Positions 7,912 through 14,349 of a stretch of 22,994 nt of DNA are shown here, in pieces. Source of the DNA: JANPLG01 sp964609085. GTDB taxonomy: Bacteria; Armatimonadota; SYMT01. Position numbers and translations under genes: made by a program. The notes under the pieces were generated by a model that worked only from the letters and a program-made list of their open reading frames with translations, did not search any database and was not told where the DNA came from. How positions within the stretch are numbered: the stretch's first letter is position 1; each line of letters starts with the position of its first letter. The stretch covers positions 1 to 22,994 of the forward strand of contig CAZSRZ010000084.1 in NCBI GenBank assembly GCA_964609085.1. Direction: 5' to 3'.

Positions 7912-9249
7912 ATGTTGACGATCTGGGGTGACAGACAACGCTTCTGCGATGGCGTCTCTCGGCGAAACTTTATGCGTATCGGCGCGATGGGGCTGGGCGG
8001 TCTGGCACTTCCCGACATGCTCCGGGCCGAGGCGGCGGGCCGCAAGGCGAGCCACAAGTCCGTCATCATCGTCTACCTCCCCGGCGGTCCGTCCCATCAG
8101 GACACCTTTGATCTGAAGGTGGATGCTCCGTCCGAGATCCGGGGGGAGTTCAAGCCGATCGAGACCAACGTATCCGGCATTCAGATCAGCGAGCACCTGC
8201 CCCGCCTGGCGAAGGTGATGGACAAGTGCGCGATCATCCGCTCGTTGGTCGGCGCCCGGGACGAACACGCCAACCCGCTTTGCCTCAGCGGTTACACCCT
8301 GGGAGAATCCGCGGTAAACCACCCCAGCCTCGGTGCGATCTGCAGCCGTGTCTGGGGCCCGGTGGATCGCACGGTGCCGCCGTTCGTCGATCTAATCCCC
8401 AAGACCCAGCACAAGCCTTACTCGATCCCGGCCGCCACGGGCTTTCTCGGCAGGGCCTGGGGCGCAGCACGGCCCGATGAGCAGGGGATGGCGGAGATGA
8501 CCCTGCAGGGCGTTTCGCTGCAACGCCTGTCGGATCGCCGCCGGTTGCTCACCTCCGTCGACGCATTTCGTCACATGGTCGACCGCGATGATGCCGTCCG
8601 CGGCGCGGACGCCGCCACGCAGCAGGCGTTCGACATCCTCACTTCGCGCCGCTTTGTGGAGGCGCTCGACGTATCGAAGGAAGACGCCGCAACGCGCGAG
8701 CTCTACGGCAAGGGATGGCGTGACGGCAAGGTCGTCGCTGGAGACGCCGTGCCGTGCAAGGCCGAGCAGTTCCTCGCCGCGCGCCGTCTGGTCGAGGCCG
8801 GTGCCCGCTGCGTGGTGTTGGGATACGGCTTCTGGGACACGCACGGCAGCAACTTCAGCAACCTGCGAGAGCACCTCCCGCACCTCGACCGCGCCATCAC
8901 TGCCCTGGTGACCGACATCCACCAGCGTGGCCTGGATGAGGACGTGTCGGTGGTGATGTGGGGCGACTTCGGCCGCACGCCACGCATCAACAAAGACGGT
9001 GGCCGCGACCACTGGCCGGCGGTTTCTACTTGTCTGCTGGCCGGCGGCGGGATGCGCACAGGGCAGGTTATCGGCACCACCACCCCCGACGGCGGTTACG
9101 CGGATGAACGCCCGATCCACCACCGCGACGTGATGGCGACCCTGCTGCACAACATGGGGTTCGACGTCCGTCATCAGCAGACGCACGACAGTCTCGATCG
9201 GCCCGTCTACCTCTACCCCGGCCACGAACCGATCGAGGAGTTGATCTGA
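7912..9249 (+). CDS. Tat-exported DUF1501 family protein, unpaired
   Basis: 445 residues. The ATG at 7912 is chosen over longer upstream frames because GGAG (7901-7904) lies seven bases before it and because it places a Tat signal (SRRNFMRIGAMGLGG, arginines 17-18) at the N-terminus. Family landmarks include a LPGGPSHQDTFD segment (about 56-67), GEFKPIETNVSGIQ, EHLPRLAKVMDKCAIIRS, a FWDTHGSNFSNL segment, WGDFGRTPRIN and GGRDHWPA, which are the usual DUF1501 metal-site-like motifs. DUF1501 proteins are related in fold to the alkaline phosphatase/sulfatase superfamily, but no activity is established. Most planctomycete copies sit next to a DUF1549/DUF1553 gene. Here none is adjacent, and the downstream gene encodes a Gly-rich secreted protein. 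A second paralogue with the same motif order is encoded at 14350-15792. Confidence 0.92.
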   Translation: MLTIWGDRQRFCDGVSRRNFMRIGAMGLGGLALPDMLRAEAAGRKASHKSVIIVYLPGGPSHQDTFDLKVDAPSEIRGEFKPIETNVSGIQISEHLPRLAKVMDKCAIIRSLVGARDEHANPLCLSGYTLGESAVNHPSLGAICSRVWGPVDRTVPPFVDLIPKTQHKPYSIPAATGFLGRAWGAARPDEQGMAEMTLQGVSLQRLSDRRRLLTSVDAFRHMVDRDDAVRGADAATQQAFDILTSRRFVEALDVSKEDAATRELYGKGWRDGKVVAGDAVPCKAEQFLAARRLVEAGARCVVLGYGFWDTHGSNFSNLREHLPHLDRAITALVTDIHQRGLDEDVSVVMWGDFGRTPRINKDGGRDHWPAVSTCLLAGGGMRTGQVIGTTTPDGGYADERPIHHRDVMATLLHNMGFDVRHQQTHDSLDRPVYLYPGHEPIEELI

Positions 9250-9367
9250 AGCTGCACCGCCGCTAGAAACCTGCAACCTGCCGGCCGAGCGCAGCGTCCA
9301 ACGACTGAGTCGGAGCGGGAGTCGCGCCTTGTGTCGCGTGTCCCGAACTGCCGCGCGGAGGCCCCGG

Positions 9368-10348
9368 ATGAAGAAGCTGCTCCTCTCAGCGACCACGTTG
9401 GCGCTTTGCCTGGCGACCCAGCCGGCCTCAGCGCAGTTCCCCGGACGGCCGGGGCCGGATCCCCTCGGCACCACGCCCCAGCAGCTTCTTCAGCGCGACT
9501 TTGAGTACATGCGCTCCACGCTGCCCTCCTGGGCTCGCCGCCCCGCCACTCCCGGGCAGCCGCCTCCGCCTGGTCGCCCGCCGGGCGGCGGTTACGTCGG
9601 TGGTGGGTACGGTGGCGGCGGCTATGTAGGGGGTGGTTTCGGCAACGGGGGCTACGGCGGCTACCAACCGGGCTATGGGTTCTATGGCGGGATTCAAGTT
9701 CTCTACGGTTACTACGGTGGCTACTATGGCTACTGGCACCCCAGCGGCATCTTTGTTGCGCTCGCCCCGCAGTCGCTTGTGCAGCAGCGAGAAGTGATCA
9801 TCTACCGCGAAGGCAGTGGAAACGGTGGGCAGCAGCCGCCGACAGATAGCGGGCGAGGTGGCGGCACGCGCCCACCGGCCGGTGGCGCCGGTGGCACCGG
9901 TGGCACGGACCAGGGCGATGGCTTCTACCTGGGCAAGCGCGGCCCGAAGGTGGAAGAGGAAGTCCTCTCCGATGCGCTCGATGACATCCGCAAGGCCTGG
10001 CTGAATGGCGACTTCGATCGTCTGAAGGCCCGGTTCAAGACCGACGGGACCGTTGGGATCTACCCCAAGGGTCAGTTCAAGTACGCGGTGCCCACGGCAG
10101 ACTTCCTGGGGATGGTGAAGGACGCGATGAGCCGGCTGGACACGATCTCACTCGAATTCGACCGGCCCAAGTCGGACGCCAACGGCAAGGTCTTCGTCTC
10201 CGGAAAGCACGCTTTCTACGACACCGACTCGATGGACAAGAAGGAGAAGCGGGAAACCTACATCTCCTACGGGTTCGAGCGCGTGGACGGAAAGTGGAAG
10301 GTCGTCGAGGCCGGCTCTGGCTCAGCGCCTATCACCAAGCACCAGTAG
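9368..10348 (+). CDS. Secreted Gly/Tyr-rich protein with C-terminal NTF2-like domain
   Basis: 326 residues from ATG 9368, with GGAG (9357-9360) seven bases upstream. The signal peptide is textbook, with MKK, a hydrophobic core and cleavage near ASAQF (20-24). Residues 60-73 are Pro-rich. About 73-123 are almost only Gly and Tyr with a little Val, Phe and Asn. A hydrophobic segment follows (SGIFVALAPQ, 126-135), then a second Gly/Thr/Pro linker (about 150-184). The C-terminal third (about 195-315) looks like an NTF2/SnoaL-like cone fold: a Leu/Asp-rich helix (SDALDDIRKAWLNGDFDRL), then strands ending ISYGFERVDGKWKVVE, the typical last-strand pattern of the family. No catalytic set can be assigned. 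It is an envelope or extracellular protein of unknown role, 118 bp after the unpaired DUF1501 gene and possibly co-expressed with it. Confidence 0.8.
   Translation: MKKLLLSATTLALCLATQPASAQFPGRPGPDPLGTTPQQLLQRDFEYMRSTLPSWARRPATPGQPPPPGRPPGGGYVGGGYGGGGYVGGGFGNGGYGGYQPGYGFYGGIQVLYGYYGGYYGYWHPSGIFVALAPQSLVQQREVIIYREGSGNGGQQPPTDSGRGGGTRPPAGGAGGTGGTDQGDGFYLGKRGPKVEEEVLSDALDDIRKAWLNGDFDRLKARFKTDGTVGIYPKGQFKYAVPTADFLGMVKDAMSRLDTISLEFDRPKSDANGKVFVSGKHAFYDTDSMDKKEKRETYISYGFERVDGKWKVVEAGSGSAPITKHQ
9587..9736 (+). repeat. Low-complexity Gly/Tyr-coding repeat inside the secreted NTF2-like protein
   Basis: The DNA is an irregular run of GGT/GGC/GGG glycine codons interrupted by TAC/TAT, GTC/GTA and TTC. 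It encodes GGGYVGGG-like units about 8-9 residues long, then GYYGGYYGY. Codons vary between units, which argues for selection on the protein rather than recent DNA slippage. Confidence 0.75.
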
Positions 10349-10424
10349 CCGACGGCCGAGTCCGGGAACAACCGCTCGTCCGACCTTCCCAGACCATGGT
10401 CATGGGGGGACTTCGGCCCGGCGA

Positions 10425-11153
10425 TTAGCCCATGTAGGCCCCGCCGTTGAGGTTCAGACACTGTCCGGTGAGGTAGGCGGCTTCGTCGGAGCAGATCCAG
10501 AAGATGGCGGCGGCGATCTCCGCCGGAGTGCCGAATCGGCCGGCCGGAATGCCTTCGAGGAGTGCAGCGCGATCCGCCTCGACAAATTGGGCCAGCATCT
10601 CCGTCTCGACGCCGCTCGGTGCCAGGGCGTTGCACGTGACGCCATGCGGCGCGAGGAGCCGGGACATGCTTCGGGTGAGACTGATCACTCCGGCCTTCGC
10701 GGCGGCATAGTGCGCCCCCGATCGTATTCCGCCCACCTGCCCGGCAAGACTGGCGATGTGGACGATCCGGCCCGAGCGCTGTCGCCGCATTGGCTCAACA
10801 CATCCGCGACTGAGGAGGAACGCCACGCCCAGATTGGCGTTCAGCACCGCGTCCCACTCCGACTTCTTTATCTGGCCGAGGGGCGTATTCCGGAGTAGCC
10901 CGGCCGCATTCACCATCACGTCCAGCCGTCCGAAGTCCCGCAGAATCTCGTCGAAGAGTTCCCCGACCACCTGCTCGTCTGACAGGTCGCCGACGATGGT
11001 TCTCGGAGGGGAATCTGCCCCGGGGGGCGCCAATTCCAGCGACTCGGACCGGAGATCAGCGAGCACCAGCCGGTCTCCCGCCTGGGCAAAGCGCTGAGCG
11101 ATGGCGCGGCCTATCCCCCCGCTGGCCCCTGCAATCAGCACAACTCGGCTCAC
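10425..11153 (-). CDS. SDR-family NAD(P)-dependent oxidoreductase (FabG-like)
   Basis: 242 residues from GTG 11153. This start is preferred over a 15-codon-longer frame because it begins MSRVVLIAGASGG, where SDRs usually begin, and lies 13 bp after the upstream stop, with TGAGG overlapping that stop as ribosome site. Visible motifs are the Rossmann loop GASGGIG (9-15), acidic Asp33 after strand 2, NAAG (82-85), catalytic Ser135, Tyr149 and Lys153 (YAAAK), and the C-terminal LTGQCLNLNGGAYMG, typical of FabG-like reductases. Such enzymes reduce 3-oxoacyl thioesters or oxidise/reduce sugars and alcohols in the cytosol. The substrate is not readable. It is last in the 12684-to-10425 operon. A role alongside the neighbouring ketosynthase and carrier protein is possible but inferred. 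Confidence 0.93.
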   Translation of the reverse strand: MSRVVLIAGASGGIGRAIAQRFAQAGDRLVLADLRSESLELAPPGADSPPRTIVGDLSDEQVVGELFDEILRDFGRLDVMVNAAGLLRNTPLGQIKKSEWDAVLNANLGVAFLLSRGCVEPMRRQRSGRIVHIASLAGQVGGIRSGAHYAAAKAGVISLTRSMSRLLAPHGVTCNALAPSGVETEMLAQFVEADRAALLEGIPAGRFGTPAEIAAAIFWICSDEAAYLTGQCLNLNGGAYMG

Positions 11154-11166
11154 GTACCGAAAAGCC

Positions 11167-12156
11167 TCAGAGGGTGACCCGGCGTCGCTCGAGGGCACTC
11201 ACCCGCACCGCCTCCAATACCCGCATGTTCTCGAGGGCGTCCTCTGGGCCGCGGATGGGCCGGCGGCCGTGCAGAATGCAATCGCCGAAGTGCTCGACCA
11301 TCAATTGGTACTGGTCCACGCCCACAGTTCGCAACTCCTCGGGGCCCGCGGAAGTCGTCAGGACGACGGTTGCCGGGTCCGTCCCCGGAAGCCAGGGCCG
11401 GGGGATTTCGATCTTGCCGTGACTGCCGACGACCTCCAGCCCGCTGCGTCCGAATGCCTCGAAGCTGCAATCGATCAACGCACTGTGCTCGGGGTACTCC
11501 AGAAGCCCGGTCGTCGTCATGTCGCCGCCGCTGTCAGCGTGGTACGATGACCAACCCGTCACGGCGGTGGGGACGCCACCGCTGAAGTGACGCACGGCGT
11601 TGACGCAGTAGCACCCCACGTCGAGAAGAGCGCCGGGCCCCTGGCCCGCCTGGAAGCGTGGATTCTCGGGGTTGGGTGCAGAGTTGAAACTGAAGCTCGC
11701 CCGAATGAAACGCAGGGTGCCGATTCGGCCGTCGGTGAGCAGAGCCTTCGCAATCTCCATCTGCGGGTGGAAGCGATACATGAAGGCCTCCATCACCAGC
11801 TTCCCGCTCTGTTCCGCGGCGTCAACCACGGCACCAATCTCATCCGGATGCACCGTGAAGGGCTTCTCGCAGAGCACGTGCTTGCCCGCCTTCAGCGCAC
11901 GGATGGTCCACTCCGCGTGCAGGCCATTCGGGAGCGGGTTGTAGATCGCATCAATGGTCGGATCTTCGAGCACCGCCTCGTAGCTGGGCAGCGTGGCGTA
12001 GCCATATTGCGCCGCGTTCTCAGCGACTCGGTCCGGCCGGGGCGTGCCCAGGCACGCCAGGTGAGCGTTCCGCGCTGCGCTGATCGCGGGGATCAGCGCC
12101 GTCCGCGCGATTCGCGCTGAACTGATGACGCCCCACCGAATCTTCCTATCGCTCAC
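11167..12156 (-). CDS. Gfo/Idh/MocA family dehydrogenase (D-xylose/glucose-fructose oxidoreductase-like)
   Basis: 329 residues from GTG 12156, with GAGGTG five bases upstream. The N-terminal Rossmann fold begins IRWGVISSARIART (6-19). The family EKP motif is at 97-99 (CEKPF), with Lys98 the expected catalytic lysine. MYRFHPQ (126-132) and GALLDVGCYCVN (175-186) mark the C-terminal sugar-binding domain and place it near bacterial D-xylose 1-dehydrogenase and trans-dihydrodiol dehydrogenase-like members. No signal peptide or Tat motif is visible, so it is cytosolic, unlike many planctomycete family members. It lies 9 bp after the PfpI gene and 13 bp before the SDR gene, so the three are almost certainly one operon. 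Its probable job is NAD(P)-dependent oxidation or reduction of a sugar or cyclic diol; the substrate is unknown. Confidence 0.93.
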   Translation of the reverse strand: MSDRKIRWGVISSARIARTALIPAISAARNAHLACLGTPRPDRVAENAAQYGYATLPSYEAVLEDPTIDAIYNPLPNGLHAEWTIRALKAGKHVLCEKPFTVHPDEIGAVVDAAEQSGKLVMEAFMYRFHPQMEIAKALLTDGRIGTLRFIRASFSFNSAPNPENPRFQAGQGPGALLDVGCYCVNAVRHFSGGVPTAVTGWSSYHADSGGDMTTTGLLEYPEHSALIDCSFEAFGRSGLEVVGSHGKIEIPRPWLPGTDPATVVLTTSAGPEELRTVGVDQYQLMVEHFGDCILHGRRPIRGPEDALENMRVLEAVRVSALERRRVTL

Positions 12157-12165
12157 GATTGCACC

Positions 12166-12684
12166 TCAGTTTCGTTCCAGCACGGATAGCATTGCCCGGC
12201 AGAACGCCGGCAGATCCTTCGGCACCTGCGCCGTCACCAGGCCGCCGTCAACAACGCAGGGCTCGTCCACCCAATGCCCGCCCGCGTTGCGCAAGTCATC
12301 CTTGATGGCCGGAACGGAGGTGCACCGCTTGCCACGCAGGACATCCGCGGAGACGAGAACCCAGCCTCCGTGGCAAATCGCAGCGACAAGTTTGCCGGCT
12401 TTGGCGATCTCTGCAGTGAAGTGGAGTACCTCGTCATAGCGACGCAGTCGGTCCGGGCACCACCCGCCCGGCACCACCAGGCCGTCGAAGTGGGCAGGGT
12501 CATACTCGGATACCAACCCGTGCGTCTCCACCGGGTATCCGTGCTTGGACCGGTACAGCCGCTCACGCGGGCCGGCGACGATCACCTCCATCCCCGCCTC
12601 ACGGAGACGAAGCTTCGGGTACCACAACTCCAGGTCTTCGTAATGATCCTCGGCGAAAACCATGATGCGCTTGACACGAGCCAT
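12166..12684 (-). CDS. DJ-1/PfpI family protein (PfpI/YhbO-like)
   Basis: 172 residues from ATG 12684. This start is preferred over an 18-codon-longer frame because GGAGGGAG sits four bases before it and the product starts directly in the first strand (VKRIMVFAEDHYEDLEL). The nucleophile elbow is AAICHGG, with Cys104 followed by His105. Glu16 in YEDLEL matches the conserved active-site Glu of PfpI. FDGLVVPGG (67-75) is another family landmark. The length of about 170 matches the PfpI/YhbO group. Members are variously described as glyoxalase III-like or deglycase-type enzymes, or proteases, and the assignment is disputed. It is first in a three-gene operon with a dehydrogenase and an SDR, consistent with handling of reactive carbonyls. 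It is divergent from the polyketide synthase gene. Confidence 0.92.
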   Translation of the reverse strand: MARVKRIMVFAEDHYEDLELWYPKLRLREAGMEVIVAGPRERLYRSKHGYPVETHGLVSEYDPAHFDGLVVPGGWCPDRLRRYDEVLHFTAEIAKAGKLVAAICHGGWVLVSADVLRGKRCTSVPAIKDDLRNAGGHWVDEPCVVDGGLVTAQVPKDLPAFCRAMLSVLERN

Positions 12685-12714
12685 CGCACTCCCTCCAGCC
12701 GGCTGCCACGCCAC

Positions 12715-12753
12715 CACGGTTCCCCGGCGATGGATCATCGCCGGGGAACCGTG
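12715..12753. promoter_or_regulatory. Perfect 18-bp inverted repeat (3-nt loop) between divergent operons
   Basis: The arms CACGGTTCCCCGGCGATG and CATCGCCGGGGAACCGTG pair at all 18 positions around the loop GAT. The element starts 30 bp upstream of the PfpI ATG and ends 109 bp before the polyketide synthase start. Both genes point away from it, so it does not follow a gene end and is not a simple terminator. TTAAACT directly follows the right arm and could be part of a -10 box. It may be an operator for a dimeric regulator, an RNA hairpin in one of the leaders, or an isolated palindromic repeat. No second copy is visible in the window. Confidence 0.7.
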
Positions 12754-12862
12754 TTAAACTCATCCGTTCCGACCCGTGTCGGATCGTGCCCCGCAGACGT
12801 GGAATCGACCAGCCGGGCCCAGTCCATAGTATGACCCTGGCCGGAGCGCCAGTCACGCTTCC

Positions 12863-13933
12863 GTGACCGAGAGTCGCATGCGTTTCATCAATCAGATCTA
12901 CACCACCGAGTTCGGAGAGATCTGGGACAATCAGCGACTGCTCGCCGTGTTCGACCCGATCATTGCGGGGCTCCCTGCAGATGCAGCTACTCGGAAGCAG
13001 GTGAGGGATTACGTCGGCTTTCAGCTCGTCGGGCAGCGCTCCCGTCGATCGGCCACACCGTTCCGTGCGGACCCGTGGCCCTTCGCCACCCGAGCCGAGA
13101 TGTTCGAGCAGGCGGCCGAAGCGGCCCTCGACGGCCTCGCGGCGCAGATCCTGCCGGACGCCACCCAGCGCGGGGTCGTCTTCGACGCGGTGATCACGAC
13201 CACTGCCACAGGCAACCTGATGCCCGGGTTGAGCTATCGGCTCTCGAAGCGTCTTGCGGCGGTCGTCCGGCCGGACAGCCTGATGGTCGATCTCGGCAAC
13301 GTAGGCTGCACCGGTAGCATCAAGGCCATCAACCTTGCCGACAACCTCGATGAGTCCCACACGAATGTGCTCGTCGTCTCCGTGGAGGTGCCCAGCACCC
13401 TGGCCGAGTTCAACACCGTGGACCTGGACGTATGGCAGGGGAACTGCACCTTTGGCGACGGTGCCGCAGCCGCTTGGGTGAGCAGATCGCCGCAGGGAGA
13501 TGCCCCCCTGGCCATCGAACAGATTCACTATCGGCAGCGGTCGGACACGGGACTGGACTTGATCCGGTGGGGGTACCGGGAGTACTACCATTTTCGGCTG
13601 GCGGACGAGAGCACGTTCGAGCGGGACGTGAAGCAGATTGTCTCCGAATCTCTGCGAGATACCGAGGCGGGGTGGAAGGATGAGCCCCGGTGGGCTATCC
13701 ATCCGGCGGGTATCCTCTTGCTCATGCGGCTCTCCAGAGGGTTGGGGATCCCCCGGGAGGCGATCCAGGCATCAGCGGCTCACTTCCGGGAACATTCCAA
13801 TATGAGCAGTGCGAGCATCCTTCACATCCTCGCGGGTCTAACCCCGGAGACCCCGATCGGCGGGGCCGTTAATCTCCTGAGTATGGGTGCCGGTTTCAAC
13901 GTCCTGTACGGACGAGTGCGGCGCGTCAGCTAG
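12863..13933 (+). CDS. Type III polyketide synthase (chalcone/stilbene synthase-like)
   Basis: 356 residues from GTG 12863; an ATG at 12878 would remove five. The fold is thiolase-like with a full Cys-His-Asn triad: Cys149 (GNVGCTGS), His280 (WAIHPAG) and Asn313 (HSNMSSASIL). The NMSSAS context and the IHP-x-G sequence fit chalcone synthase-type enzymes better than FabH, which has HQAN and NTSAAS. The C-terminus (MGAGFNVLYGRVRRV) occupies the position of the conserved GFGPG loop but differs from it. Such homodimeric enzymes condense a starter acyl thioester with malonyl units to pyrones, resorcinols or alkylated phenols. Length is slightly below the usual 370-400, and the N-terminal substrate-binding helix appears divergent. 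An acyl carrier protein gene follows after 27 bp, suggesting ACP-bound rather than CoA-bound substrate. Substrate and product are unknown. Confidence 0.83.
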   Translation: MTESRMRFINQIYTTEFGEIWDNQRLLAVFDPIIAGLPADAATRKQVRDYVGFQLVGQRSRRSATPFRADPWPFATRAEMFEQAAEAALDGLAAQILPDATQRGVVFDAVITTTATGNLMPGLSYRLSKRLAAVVRPDSLMVDLGNVGCTGSIKAINLADNLDESHTNVLVVSVEVPSTLAEFNTVDLDVWQGNCTFGDGAAAAWVSRSPQGDAPLAIEQIHYRQRSDTGLDLIRWGYREYYHFRLADESTFERDVKQIVSESLRDTEAGWKDEPRWAIHPAGILLLMRLSRGLGIPREAIQASAAHFREHSNMSSASILHILAGLTPETPIGGAVNLLSMGAGFNVLYGRVRRVS

Positions 13934-13960
13934 ACGTGCCCGAGCAGGGAGCAGCTACCG

Positions 13961-14218
13961 ATGGACTCGAATTCGATCCTGGCGGTGATGAAGTCGTACT
14001 TCGCCGACAAGCAGCCGCCCGAAGCGCTGGAGCGCTTCCCCGACCTCTTGCCGCAGAAGCTGCTCAAGGAGAGCCTGGACGTCGTGGACTTCGTCGTTTT
14101 CCTGGAAGAGCACCTCGGACGCCAGATTGACATCCGTAAGGTGAGCGAGATGTTTGCGAATCGCTGCTTTGGCGAACTCGCCGGGGACGTGTCGCAATTG
14201 CTGGCCGAAGGGCGGTAG
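13961..14218 (+). CDS. Acyl carrier protein-like protein
   Basis: 85 residues, the normal ACP size. AGGGAG lies nine bases before the ATG. The 4'-phosphopantetheine site is the Ser38 motif ESLDVVDFVVFLEEHLG (37-53), which matches the D-S-L-D-x-V-x-x-V-x-x-L-E-E-x-F-G pattern of acyl carrier proteins. The Asp usually before the Ser is Glu here. Helix I (SILAVMKSYF) and the last helix (GELAGDVSQLLAE) are in place. It lies 27 bp after the type III polyketide synthase and almost certainly shares its transcript. It is not next to fabD, fabG or fabF, so it is more likely a dedicated carrier than the housekeeping AcpP. Which phosphopantetheinyl transferase would activate it is not visible. Confidence 0.85.
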   Translation: MDSNSILAVMKSYFADKQPPEALERFPDLLPQKLLKESLDVVDFVVFLEEHLGRQIDIRKVSEMFANRCFGELAGDVSQLLAEGR

Positions 14219-14247
14219 TCCCGGTCCCCAGCGTATTGCGCGTGCGG

Positions 14248-14277
14248 CGTGGAGAAAAACTCAACCCGCTCTCCACG
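14248..14277 (+). terminator. Weak terminator-like hairpin after the polyketide synthase/ACP operon
   Basis: CGTGGAGA and TCTCCACG pair perfectly over 8 bp with a 14-nt loop, starting 30 bp after the ACP stop codon. No T-tract follows. The position after an operon end supports a termination or 3'-end role, but the long loop makes it weak. Confidence 0.35.
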
Positions 14278-14298
14278 GCAACCGAACATCACAGGGGC

Positions 14299-14341
14299 TA
14301 AATTAGTAGGAAGAGTGCGCGCGCCACGTGCGCTCTGGGAG
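14299..14341 (+). promoter_or_regulatory. Possible -10 box and leader hairpin abutting the Shine-Dalgarno of the DUF1501 gene
   Basis: TAAATT at 14299-14304 is the only AT-rich box in the gap and could be a -10 element, with no convincing -35. Bases 14312-14320 and 14328-14336 can pair over 9 bp (two G-U pairs, 7-nt loop) in RNA. The stem ends directly at the GGGAG ribosome site (14337-14341), so it could affect translation of the 14350 start. Confidence 0.3.
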
Positions 14342-14349
14342 TCCGGCAG

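Noticed and set aside
9302..9312. Palindrome CGACT-G-AGTCG after the first DUF1501 gene
   Set aside because: The five-pair arms have no loop able to form a stable hairpin and no T-tract follows.
9587..9736. Repeated GGT/GGC-rich units considered as a CRISPR or tandem DNA repeat
   Set aside because: The units are irregular, in frame, and use variable synonymous codons. They are explained by a Gly/Tyr-rich protein segment.
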